Below, piece after piece: positions 25,882 to 33,893 of a stretch of DNA of 64,000 nucleotides (its first letter is position 1; every line of letters begins with the position of its first letter). Made by a program: the position numbers and the translations under genes. The notes under the pieces were generated by a model, which had not been told where the DNA came from, made no database searches, and saw only the letters and a program-made list of their open reading frames with translations. Source of the DNA: Ruminococcaceae bacterium R-25 (GTDB lineage Bacteria; Bacillota; Clostridia; Saccharofermentanales; Saccharofermentanaceae). The stretch is taken from NCBI GenBank assembly GCA_003149065.1, contig QGFZ01000001.1:682001-746000 (forward strand), given 5' to 3'.

Positions 25882-27249
25882 TTATTCGGTCTTCCCTTCA
25901 GATTTAATGAGTTTATTCAAATATCTGAAGAAGAATATTGGTTCAAGGACTTCGAACGGGATAAGAACGACGATATTGGCCAAAACTACGCCTATCATCC
26001 CTCCTGTAAGCTTTACGAATACCCATGCAAGCGGAATATCCAGTACGGCTGCGAGCGTCATTAAGACGATCTGAGGCTTGAAATACGAGAAACCGTTTCC
26101 GATTGATGTATTAACATTATGTACCAGGAATATGAAGCCTGATAAAGCGAAAATAATGCCGTAAGTCATTGTGACAGTGATAGCGTCGTCTTTGAGCCAG
26201 AAGTTAACGATGGGCTGCAAAATAAGAACTATGCCCAGGAGCACCAAAAGCGCTAAAACGCTGAATCCTAAGAGCAGCATGTATGTTTTCTTGATCCAAG
26301 TATAGCGCTTTTCGACCTTGGCTTTAGTGACAGCTGACCAGATAGGGATCAAAACGAGCGAGCAGATTGCTGCTACAGAGTTAAAGATCTTGAAATATAC
26401 CTGATAATCAACGACCGCTGCAGGACCGCAGAATGCCGTGATCAGGAATTCGTTGGTCGATGATATGATCATGAAAATCAGCTGGAGCCATAAAAGCGTT
26501 ACTCCGATCTTGAGAACAGCCTTTGCAGAATCTTTGGACCAGAACTTGAATGAAGGTCTGATATCTTTGAATTTGCCCATGAAAAGGATCATGCTGACGA
26601 CAAGCAGCGGAAGATTTACTGCCAGAATATTGAAATAAGAGATAGCAATTATATTAGATGAAGTATCCCCTGACGGAAGCAGATTAATTACTATAAAGAT
26701 AATTACATTAGATAAGAATGTCAGGAAATTAACGAGGCCGGACTTCTGGATTGCATAAAGGATCGAAGTTACGAGCTTTAAAACGAACTGTATCAGAACG
26801 CCTATGAACGCAATCTGGATCGCATATCTTAATACCGGCAGAGCAAGCTCAGTTTCATCAATGTTCAGGATAGCATTCCAATTTATAAGATGGATGGCAA
26901 CGCTTCCTATAATGCCGATTATTACTACCAATCCTGCTGATGCGATATAGGTTGAAGAAACGAGTGATCTTCCCTCCTTCATATCATTATCCGCAAGGGC
27001 TTTGGGAAGCTTGTTGCGGAGTCCGTGGCCTATTCCGAGATCGAAAACCAGTACCCAGTTGATTATCGAAAGAATCGTATACCAGATACCAAGAACGTTG
27101 TCATTTCCAAAGAATCTGATATATGCAGGCAGCAAAAACAATGTGAGCAACATCGATCCGCCCTTAACAACGAACGCACCGAGGATGTTAGCCAGTATAT
27201 TTTTGTTGTTTTTCACAGCGCTTTTTACACTGTCTTTACTGAGTTTCAC
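25882..27249 (-). CDS. polysaccharide flippase (MOP/Wzx-like)
   Basis: This is a 455-residue polytopic membrane protein with about 12-14 helices. The N-terminus (AFVVKGGSMLLTLFLLPAYI, then LVFDLGIGHGLRNKLPKAL) is that of MOP-superfamily oligosaccharide flippases, which move lipid-linked saccharides across the membrane. The start is GTG at 27249, after AAAGGG; there is no better ATG. It is transcribed alone from a good promoter. It would serve the surface polymer made by the nearby epimerase, cytidylyltransferase and LicD genes; that link is an inference. Confidence 0.85.
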   Translation of the reverse strand: MKLSKDSVKSAVKNNKNILANILGAFVVKGGSMLLTLFLLPAYIRFFGNDNVLGIWYTILSIINWVLVFDLGIGHGLRNKLPKALADNDMKEGRSLVSSTYIASAGLVVIIGIIGSVAIHLINWNAILNIDETELALPVLRYAIQIAFIGVLIQFVLKLVTSILYAIQKSGLVNFLTFLSNVIIFIVINLLPSGDTSSNIIAISYFNILAVNLPLLVVSMILFMGKFKDIRPSFKFWSKDSAKAVLKIGVTLLWLQLIFMIISSTNEFLITAFCGPAAVVDYQVYFKIFNSVAAICSLVLIPIWSAVTKAKVEKRYTWIKKTYMLLLGFSVLALLVLLGIVLILQPIVNFWLKDDAITVTMTYGIIFALSGFIFLVHNVNTSIGNGFSYFKPQIVLMTLAAVLDIPLAWVFVKLTGGMIGVVLANIVVLIPFEVLEPIFFFRYLNKLIKSEGKTE

Positions 27250-27307
27250 AAAACTGCCCTTTCATAGAAACAGGGGAGCTCCCCTCCCCTATCTTATCAG
27301 AGTTGCT

Positions 27308-27336
27308 ATTATCTAATTTATTATTGCGAAAATCAA
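27308..27336 (-). promoter_or_regulatory. promoter of the flippase
   Basis: On the - strand TTGATT and GATAAT are separated by 17 bp, about 60 bp before the GTG start. A GGGGAGCTCCCC palindrome (27273-27284) lies in the leader. Confidence 0.6.
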
Positions 27337-27376
27337 TATAAGCGCTGTGGTCAAGTTGTAGGATTATTAGCCTGTT

Positions 27377-27404
27377 TTGACTGATTTGTCTTAACGAATA
27401 TAAT
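27377..27404 (+). promoter_or_regulatory. promoter of the 27.4-kb lipoprotein
   Basis: TTGACT and a perfect TATAAT are separated by 16 bp, 35 bp ahead of the ATG at 27440. GGAGG is present at 27430-27434. Confidence 0.8.
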
Positions 27405-27439
27405 ATCTATGGGATGATAGACCCCTTTGGAGGATATTA

Positions 27440-28762
27440 ATGAAAACTATAAATAAGATAATGGCAGCAGTACTTATCTGCTCCCTCCTCTTCTCTCTTG
27501 CTTCTTGCAAGGCAGATCCCGAGGAAGTATCTGCAGCTGCTGATACATATGCTAAATGCGTGCAGTTTCTGGATGCTGACAGGATCTTTGAGAATACCGA
27601 AGCCGTTGAAGATTCCAAAAAAGCTGCATTTAAAGAGAAGCTTACTCTTGCAGACAAAGATTACGACCAGGCTAAGGTTAAAGATGTTATCGCCAAATCA
27701 ATTGCTTATACAGTTAACAGCGATACCATGGTCACATCAAGGACCTCTGCCACAATTAATATCCTTTTTTCAAGAAAGAACTACGATGATATTTTAAGCG
27801 GCGTTAAGGGCAATTCCGATGCTTTCATTGAAGCTCTGAATAACTCAACTTATGGAATCGTTTATACCGTTAATATCAAGTTCAACAAGCAGGAAGACGG
27901 CAGATGGCTTGCTGAGGCTGATACCATCGATAAGTTAAACGATCTCTATTCATTCCTTGATACAAAGTTCGAATTCACGCCTGATATTCCTGATCTTTTC
28001 GACAGCACATCCTGGCTCTTTACCAAGGAAAACAAGTACGAGAATGCCAAGTGCATTGAGCTTGATGTATGGTTCAAAGAAAACCCTAACCAGGAATTCT
28101 ACTATGTAGTATCTAAAGACGGCACTGAGATCTATAAGAGCGAGCCTTCGGTTACAACAGATATCTTCTACAGGGCTAAGTTCGATAAGTCACTGGGCGC
28201 GAAAACAACGAGTGCAGGCTATATAACACAGGGAATCTATAACATTAAGGTTTACAGAACCGCTGACAACTATCTTACTGCTGATGAGACAGCAATCGTA
28301 ATCGTTAACGGAACCAAGGGTGCTCCTGAGATAACCAAAGCTCCGAACGGCGCATCTTATTCCATTAAGGATCCTTCATTTGCAGCTATCAAGAGTCTTG
28401 GCTGGTGGGATTATTCAGCTACTCTTTTATCTGACGGTATCTACTGCATTAATACAAGGACTCTTGCATTTTCTATCGAGCTCTTATCTGATGCTGAACC
28501 GGTTTACTACGCTTACTATTTCGTACCCGGCGAAAAAGCTGACTTAAAGAAGATCGATTATTCAAAGCCCGTATATTCAAATACGATCGAACAGTATATC
28601 TATATAGACGGTTCGGCTTACTTTAACTTCGATTATGAACCGCCGAAAATGGAAGTCGGAACGTATCTTCTCGTTATCGCCAAGGATAAGGACAGCGTTG
28701 ATAAGCCTTATATTACGGCTAAGGTTAAGATCATTCCCCAGTCTTCAGAAGAGTTTATTTAA
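27440..28762 (+). CDS. hypothetical lipoprotein, 440 aa
   Basis: I do not recognise this 440-residue protein. The signal ends in lipobox SLASC (lipid Cys23). The first part of the mature protein (about 30-180) looks like a small alpha+beta domain with an acidic helix-rich start; the rest is beta-rich, with paired units such as ELDVWFKENPNQEFYYVVSK and a later partner IELLSDAEPVYYAYYFVPG. These suggest two Ig-like beta-sandwich domains. It is a one-gene unit with a strong promoter and overlaps the end of the convergent lipoprotein gene by 8 bp. Confidence 0.7.
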   Translation: MKTINKIMAAVLICSLLFSLASCKADPEEVSAAADTYAKCVQFLDADRIFENTEAVEDSKKAAFKEKLTLADKDYDQAKVKDVIAKSIAYTVNSDTMVTSRTSATINILFSRKNYDDILSGVKGNSDAFIEALNNSTYGIVYTVNIKFNKQEDGRWLAEADTIDKLNDLYSFLDTKFEFTPDIPDLFDSTSWLFTKENKYENAKCIELDVWFKENPNQEFYYVVSKDGTEIYKSEPSVTTDIFYRAKFDKSLGAKTTSAGYITQGIYNIKVYRTADNYLTADETAIVIVNGTKGAPEITKAPNGASYSIKDPSFAAIKSLGWWDYSATLLSDGIYCINTRTLAFSIELLSDAEPVYYAYYFVPGEKADLKKIDYSKPVYSNTIEQYIYIDGSAYFNFDYEPPKMEVGTYLLVIAKDKDSVDKPYITAKVKIIPQSSEEFI

Positions 28763-29834
28763 GCTTGGTAAATACATCGTATGCTTTCTGAAGTCTTTCG
28801 ATCCTAAAAGGTGCAGCACTGACCTTATAGTTTTCATTGAAGGCAGTGCCCTTTGCTAAATTCTCACAGCAGCATAGGACATATTGTTTATTTATAGCAG
28901 TTACTGTTAAGTTTGTAGGATACATAGATTGCCAGACTTCTATTTCGTCACCGACTTTAAGCTTCTTATAGTTATCGGAGTTCATATCGTATTCTGCAAT
29001 GACTATGGCAATCTGATAAGAATCGTAGCCTTCGATCTTAACTCCAGTTGCTATTTCACTTAAATAGCGGCAGTCTACTATACCTGCCTTTTTATTCTCG
29101 ATGGCTGAATCATCGCTCGGTGTATGAACACGATCAAGCTTCATATCTGCGGCAGTATAGACTTTGTCAGATACATCGGATATAGTTTTGCCCATGCTGC
29201 CGTCAGAAGTGATATTGATAAATGCTTCATATCCTTCCTGAGCTTTGCCTATTGAAAACGGAACTGTCTCCTCACAATCTTCACTGTTATAACCGCCATC
29301 TGTTCCAAGGCCTGCAGAAATTGATATTACATACTGTTTATTAATTGCTGTAACATTAAGCTTAGTCTTGCTGGCGCCTTCAAAGAACATAAAGTTGGTC
29401 CCTGTTGCAAGCCCCTTATAAAGATCAGAACTCATGTCAAATTCGACAACATAGATCCTGACAAAGTAAGAATCAAAATCCCCAATCTTCTTTTCCAGAT
29501 GGAAATCATCATTACCTATGCACAGATAATTAAGGACACCTATCTTCTTATTCTCATCAGCGTTTACATCGCTCGCGAAAAAATTAATACCATATCCTTC
29601 ACCCATATCAGCCAAAATATAACGGGCTACGTCTGCAATAGTAATAGTAAGCCCATCCGGATTAAGTGGTGCCGGTTTAGTAGTCTCTTGAGAGGTTTCA
29701 GTAGTAACAGTTTCAGTTTCAGCTTCAGATGACGGAGTCTCGTCGATCTCAGTTTCAGGTGCCATTCTTATAACACAGGAAGAAAAACCAAAAAGCATAA
29801 AGAGCGTAAGAGCTGCACAGATAATCTTCTTCAT
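28755..29834 (-). CDS. lipoprotein with two copies of a 33.0-kb-lipoprotein-like module
   Basis: This is a 359-residue lipoprotein (lipobox GFSSC, lipid Cys20) with a Thr/Glu/Ser linker to about residue 55. Two related modules follow. Each has the order GVLNY or GIVDC, a gap, then VEFDMSSDLYKGL or AEYDMNSDNYKKL, and ends in VTAINKQYV. The lipoprotein at 32960-33619 has one such module. Function is unknown. AAGGAG precedes the start 45 bp after the LicD gene, so it is probably co-transcribed with both LicD genes. Confidence 0.7.
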   Translation of the reverse strand: MKKIICAALTLFMLFGFSSCVIRMAPETEIDETPSSEAETETVTTETSQETTKPAPLNPDGLTITIADVARYILADMGEGYGINFFASDVNADENKKIGVLNYLCIGNDDFHLEKKIGDFDSYFVRIYVVEFDMSSDLYKGLATGTNFMFFEGASKTKLNVTAINKQYVISISAGLGTDGGYNSEDCEETVPFSIGKAQEGYEAFINITSDGSMGKTISDVSDKVYTAADMKLDRVHTPSDDSAIENKKAGIVDCRYLSEIATGVKIEGYDSYQIAIVIAEYDMNSDNYKKLKVGDEIEVWQSMYPTNLTVTAINKQYVLCCCENLAKGTAFNENYKVSAAPFRIERLQKAYDVFTKLK

Positions 29835-29879
29835 CGGAGGTATCTCCTTCCGTTATAAATGGTTTGCTAAACGGTTACT

Positions 29880-30734
29880 TTAATCCCTGGTAAGCTTTAA
29901 TCTTAACGGGCGGTGGCCGTTCCTCTGATCTTCCGGAGGAAGCTGCATATAATCGCCGTAGATATTCCTTAAGATATAATCGTAGTCTTTCTGGATGCTG
30001 ACGGTTATGTCTTCAAACTTGATTCGCTGCGTCGGGAAAACCTTATCAACTGAACTGAAAGAGCCTAAAATATCGCTATTGATCCATGCATCAAAGGTAA
30101 TAATCGTATCACAGGGCTCACGGTTTACGGCCTTGAGATACTTCTCGTAGGCTTTCTTATTAGCATTGGGTACTAACCTTGAAAAATCGTAGAACAGGCG
30201 CTTTACGATAGAAAGGACCGATCCTTTTATACCTCTGTCTGTTCTGAATATTTCCTTATATTTTGTATATGTGAAATACCACTTATATTTCTTTGTAAGC
30301 TTCATCTTCTTATCGATCTCTGCTTCGGTGCAGTAATCGAATAAAAAGATATCGATCCAGATGGGCCTAGTGAATCCTTTGATCTCACCATACTGCTCTA
30401 TCCAACTCTCAGGAATGAATTCAGTTCCTGGAAGATAAACTCTCGGGAAAACCTTTTCGTGATAGGGGCAATCGTCATCGGCGCCGACTAAGATCGTTGA
30501 ATCAGCCTTGTCGTTATAGATCTTCTTTAACTTCTCGTATTCAGAACGCATCATACCGATGTCGATATCGTCATCCCACGGGATAAAACCTGAGTGACGG
30601 ACGGCGCCGATGCCTGTACCGTAGAGAACGAAGTAATCGATATTATTCTTTTGGCAGATCTCATCGAACTCTTTTAACATGCCGAGTTCAACGAGCTGTA
30701 AGCTTCTTATTTCCTCATTAGAATAGTTAGACAT
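29880..30734 (-). CDS. LicD-family phosphotransferase (second of two)
   Basis: This is a 284-residue LicD-family protein. The family core is seen as IDYFVLYGTGIGAVRHSGF followed by IPWDDDIDIGM (acidic cluster 54-58). A C-terminal Tyr-rich segment near YGDYMQLPPEDQR matches its neighbour. LicD enzymes transfer phosphocholine or a related phospho-polyol from a CDP-carrier onto surface glycans; eukaryotic fukutin/FKRP belong to the same fold family. It lies 30 bp after the first LicD gene. The two differ enough to act on different sites. Confidence 0.88.
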   Translation of the reverse strand: MSNYSNEEIRSLQLVELGMLKEFDEICQKNNIDYFVLYGTGIGAVRHSGFIPWDDDIDIGMMRSEYEKLKKIYNDKADSTILVGADDDCPYHEKVFPRVYLPGTEFIPESWIEQYGEIKGFTRPIWIDIFLFDYCTEAEIDKKMKLTKKYKWYFTYTKYKEIFRTDRGIKGSVLSIVKRLFYDFSRLVPNANKKAYEKYLKAVNREPCDTIITFDAWINSDILGSFSSVDKVFPTQRIKFEDITVSIQKDYDYILRNIYGDYMQLPPEDQRNGHRPLRLKLTRD

Positions 30735-30764
30735 ATATATTTAGCCCCGATTTATAGTTTTAGT

Positions 30765-31565
30765 TTACTTCCAGAAGATATTATTCTCGTGGTGAGCAAC
30801 GCGCTTTTCTTCAGGAGGCAGCTTCATGTAATCACCGTAAGATGCAGTTAAGATCTGATCGTATCCTACAGGAACAGGAAGCATGTAGCCTTCGAATTCT
30901 TTTAATACAACGCTTTCATAGCATTCTCTGGGAACCCTGTATCCCCTGTTATATCTGTTATAACGGCAGAGATATTTACTCGTATTAAAATCAAATTCCT
31001 GGCAAAGCTTTAGAGCTTTCTCCATCAGCTTATCAGGATTGCCATATCTTAAACGGGCCAGGATGCACTTTATCTTCCACTTATATGAACCGCAAAGACC
31101 AGCCTTCACAAAGCCGGATTTGCTGAACATTGTTCTTACCTTCTCCATTCTGGTAAGAAACTCCTGCTCGTCATCAGGCGCGCCGTCAACTGCAAGGACA
31201 TCGATATCGACACCAAGAATATTACAGTTCTTATAATTAGTGAGATTTTCGATCTTAATGGTCCTGTCGTCATAGACTTTCATGAAGAAATATCTTGAAT
31301 CTCTTTCACAAGGAGCGCAGAGCTTAAGGTGCCCCTGATTTACGAATAAGTCTTTAAGCTTAAGCCAGTCGGGCCTGGGCATTTCTATATCGATGTCATC
31401 ATCCCACGGAATGTAACCTTTATGTCTTATGCAGCCTAATAAAGTACCGTCGGTAAGATAGTAAGTGAGATTGTTATCTTTGCAGAACTTATCGAATTGA
31501 AGCAGTATTTCCAACTGGAGCTTCTTATGCTCTTCAAAAGAAATAGCTTTATCGTTATCACCCAT
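30765..31565 (-). CDS. LicD-family phosphotransferase (first of two)
   Basis: This is a 266-residue LicD-family protein with LTYYLTDGTLLGCIRHKGY and IPWDDDIDIEM (acidic cluster 54-58), and the C-terminal YGDYMKLPPEEKR also found in the neighbour. It is cytoplasmic with no signal peptide. It is the first gene of the LicD-LicD-lipoprotein run, reading away from the divergent ornithine-cyclodeaminase-like gene. The likely donor is a CDP-alcohol; the cytidylyltransferase at 23.5 kb could supply it. Confidence 0.88.
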   Translation of the reverse strand: MGDNDKAISFEEHKKLQLEILLQFDKFCKDNNLTYYLTDGTLLGCIRHKGYIPWDDDIDIEMPRPDWLKLKDLFVNQGHLKLCAPCERDSRYFFMKVYDDRTIKIENLTNYKNCNILGVDIDVLAVDGAPDDEQEFLTRMEKVRTMFSKSGFVKAGLCGSYKWKIKCILARLRYGNPDKLMEKALKLCQEFDFNTSKYLCRYNRYNRGYRVPRECYESVVLKEFEGYMLPVPVGYDQILTASYGDYMKLPPEEKRVAHHENNIFWK

Positions 31566-31692
31566 ATGATTTGGACCACCCTAAATATATTTACACCAAG
31601 CATTTTATCATAAGAAGAAAAAGGTTAATAATATACGCTGATTATTGGTAAAATTAGTATGATGTATTTATTCAATAAGAGAGGATCAGCTA

Positions 31693-32658
31693 ATGAAGAT
31701 CATAACATTCCAGGACATCAATAACCTTGGTATCAAGCCTTCGATGTGCTATGACTGGGCAGAGACCATGATCAGAAATAAGAAAAAGGCAATCCTGCCG
31801 CCTAAGATCAGCCTTAAGCCTTTGGACGGCACATTTTGTAATGTTATGCCCAGCATGATCCCCGGTGTAGGTTCTGTTAACTACGGCGGTGTTAAAGTCG
31901 TTACCAGATACCCCAACCGTACTCCAAGCTTAGAGAGCCGCATCCTTTTAATGGATGCTGATTCCGGCGAATTCTTAGCCCTTATGGACGGCACCTGGAT
32001 CACTACAATGAGGACCGGCGCAGTAGCAGCTCATTCAATAGGTCTCTTTGCAAAGAAAGACTTTAAGACCATCGGCATGATGGGCCTTGGAAACGTTGTC
32101 CGCTCTACCCTATTGATCTTGCTTGATAAGATGCCTGACAGAGAACTTAATATCAAACTTCTTAAATACAAAGGACAAGAGGAAGATCTGGTTAAAAGAT
32201 TCTCAGGTTACGGCAACGTTCACTTCAGTTACGTTGATACGCCTGAAGAAATGGTCAAGGGATCAGATATCGTTATCTCCGGCGCAACTTACCTTCCCAA
32301 CGATGTTTGTGAAGATAAGTATTTTGATGAAGGCGTCCTTGTCCAGCCTATCCATACATTGGGCTTTACCAACTGCGATCTGTTCTTCGACAAAGTCTTT
32401 GCAGATGACGAAGGACATGTCCACCACTTTAAGAACTTCGATAAGTTTAAGAAGTTTTCTGAAGTCTGTGACGTTGTTAACGGTATTAATCCAGGTCGTG
32501 AAAGCGATTCTGAGAGGATCCTTGCGTATAACATCGGTGTTTCTATCCACGATATATACTTTGCAGGTTCCATCTATCAGCTGTTAAAGGAACAGGGATT
32601 ACTTGACTCACTAGCTGATGTTGACTTGCAAGATCCTACTGAAAAGTTCTGGGTATAA
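31693..32658 (+). CDS. ornithine cyclodeaminase / mu-crystallin family protein
   Basis: This is a 321-residue NAD(P)-binding protein of the OCD/mu-crystallin family. Marks are CNVMPSMIPGVGSVNYGGVK, LALMDGTWITTMRTGAVAA and the Rossmann motif IGMMGLGNVVRS. Family members deaminate ornithine to proline or reduce/synthesise imine-type amino acids, so the exact substrate is open (ornithine, alanine or a 2,3-diaminopropionate-type precursor). GAGAGGATC precedes the start. It is a one-gene unit closed by a strong terminator. Confidence 0.85.
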   Translation: MKIITFQDINNLGIKPSMCYDWAETMIRNKKKAILPPKISLKPLDGTFCNVMPSMIPGVGSVNYGGVKVVTRYPNRTPSLESRILLMDADSGEFLALMDGTWITTMRTGAVAAHSIGLFAKKDFKTIGMMGLGNVVRSTLLILLDKMPDRELNIKLLKYKGQEEDLVKRFSGYGNVHFSYVDTPEEMVKGSDIVISGATYLPNDVCEDKYFDEGVLVQPIHTLGFTNCDLFFDKVFADDEGHVHHFKNFDKFKKFSEVCDVVNGINPGRESDSERILAYNIGVSIHDIYFAGSIYQLLKEQGLLDSLADVDLQDPTEKFWV

Positions 32659-32680
32659 ACAAGCGCTATATCTTATTTAT

Positions 32681-32716
32681 AAAAGGAGTTGCCTCGTTCG
32701 GGGCAACTCCTTTTTA
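32681..32716 (+). terminator. terminator of the ornithine-cyclodeaminase-like gene
   Basis: A 12-bp stem, AAAGGAGTTGCC/GGCAACTCCTTT, with an 8-nt loop is followed by TTTTT. The 196-bp repeat element begins 30 bp further on. Confidence 0.9.
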
Positions 32717-32745
32717 GTTTGTGTTCAATTGTAAAATTAGAGAAG

Positions 32746-32941
32746 TGTATCGAAAACCCCTATTTTTATTGTGTTTTCGATACAAGTAAGTGCGATCGCG
32801 TATCGAAAACTTCTGCTTCTTATGTGTTTTCGATACAAAAACTCGATTTTGTATCGAAACGCGGTCGTTTTTCGAGGTTTTCGATACAGTAGAGTGCGGC
32901 CTTGTATCGAAAACTCTTGTTTTTTATGCGTTTTCGATACA
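32746..32941. repeat. 196-bp element of eight alternating inverted 12-mers (copy 2)
   Basis: Eight 12-mers alternate: TGTATCGAAAAC at 32746, 32799 (first base C), 32850 (last bases ACG) and 32903; GTTTTCGATACA at 32773, 32826, 32877 and 32930. Gaps are 15, 14, 15, 12, 15, 14 and 15 nt, identical to the element at 7607-7802, although the spacers are unrelated between the two loci. Like copy 1 it lies directly downstream of an intrinsic terminator, and reads in the same sense from it. The layout is two 92-bp halves around a 12-bp centre. Confidence 0.92.
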
Positions 32942-32959
32942 ATAGTTCGATCTGTATTT

Positions 32960-33619
32960 TTAACTGGTTAATGAGAAGTTCTCAATAGCCTTAGTGATCT
33001 CAACTGAAGTGAATTCAGGTCCATCTTCCAGCAATGTTCTTACGTAGTCTTTGCCTTCTTCGACAGAAATGCATAAGACATATTGGCCTCTTACTGCAAC
33101 AACCGGCAGTTCTTTAACCGCGCCTGTGTTTCTGTCTATAAGAACATTTACCTTGCCGCCTTCAGCTGCGCTCTTATACTGATCAGATTCCATATCCATC
33201 TTGAAAATATAAGCATCAAATTCATACCAAGTTTCGGGTTTGTTATCGAGTCCATTTTTAGTAAGGTTGCTAAAGTAACCTAATGTTATATTACGGTAAT
33301 CCTTGATACCCAATGTCTTATTCGTCTCAGCATCTTCAGGATCCATATTAAGTCTCAGATACTCCTGGCCTTCATGTGTATCGCCAAGACCATTCATGAA
33401 TTTGTCTGTGATCTCATCCAATGAAGATTTGATCATGCCTTCTACGAACTTCTCTTCAGTAGTAGTTTCTTCCGGCTCTGAAGCATCTGTAATGCCCTCA
33501 GTCTCATCCGTAATTACTTCTGAAGAAACTGTAGGATCATCAGATGGAACAGTAATGTTACAGCCTGCAAAGCCCAGCAAAACCGAGCATGCTAATAGTG
33601 TTGATAATACCTTTTTCAT
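32960..33619 (-). CDS. lipoprotein with one repeat module shared with 28.8-kb lipoprotein
   Basis: This is a 219-residue lipoprotein (lipobox GFAGC, lipid Cys20) with a Glu/Thr-rich linker to about residue 60. One module follows: GIKDYRNITLGYF, then IFKMDMESDQYK and VVAVRGQYVLCIS, aligning with both modules of the lipoprotein at 28755-29834. ATG 33619 is chosen over the frame's earlier 33640 start because GGGGAG precedes it and the signal then starts MKK. Function is unknown. The gene ends 18 bp from the repeat element. Confidence 0.7.
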   Translation of the reverse strand: MKKVLSTLLACSVLLGFAGCNITVPSDDPTVSSEVITDETEGITDASEPEETTTEEKFVEGMIKSSLDEITDKFMNGLGDTHEGQEYLRLNMDPEDAETNKTLGIKDYRNITLGYFSNLTKNGLDNKPETWYEFDAYIFKMDMESDQYKSAAEGGKVNVLIDRNTGAVKELPVVAVRGQYVLCISVEEGKDYVRTLLEDGPEFTSVEITKAIENFSLTS

Positions 33620-33648
33620 TCTTATTTCTCCCCAAAACATAAAAATAT

Positions 33649-33665
33649 GTGAACTTATCGTTCAC
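33649..33665. promoter_or_regulatory. inverted repeat at the promoter of the 33.0-kb lipoprotein
   Basis: GTGAACTTATCGTTCAC is a perfect 6-bp dyad with a 5-nt centre. It lies just downstream of a TATAAT on the - strand (33670-33675), near the expected start of transcription, and so may be an operator. Confidence 0.45.
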
Positions 33666-33751
33666 GCGGATTATATCAAACAAAAAAGGGGCAAAATGGT
33701 CAAAAGCTTATGAATAATGAGGAAATTATCATCCGCGCGTCGCGCGTAGCG

Positions 33752-33791
33752 CCACCCGTGACACGAGCGGACGTGACCACCCGTGACACGA
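33752..33791. repeat. GC-rich direct repeat
   Basis: CCACCCGTGACACGA occurs at 33752 and 33777 (25-bp period) in a short GC-rich patch that also has CGCGCGTCGCGCGTAGCG. The composition contrasts sharply with the AT-rich flanks. Confidence 0.7.
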
Positions 33792-33827
33792 ACGGCAAAA
33801 TATCCGGACCGACAGATAAGCAATATA

Positions 33828-33868
33828 AAATCCTTTAAATCGAACTACCAGTACGATTTAAAGGATTT
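33828..33868 (-). terminator. 15-bp perfect stem after the carboxytransferase operon
   Basis: AAATCCTTTAAATCG and CGATTTAAAGGATTT form a perfect 15-bp stem with an 11-nt loop, 26 bp beyond the stop at 33894. The T-run after it is short, so it may also stabilise the mRNA. Confidence 0.6.
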
Positions 33869-33893
33869 CGGAAGAAATAACAATTTTATGAAT

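Noticed and set aside
32689-32971. Open frames through the second repeat element
   Set aside because: These arise from the repeat for the same reason, with no start signal.
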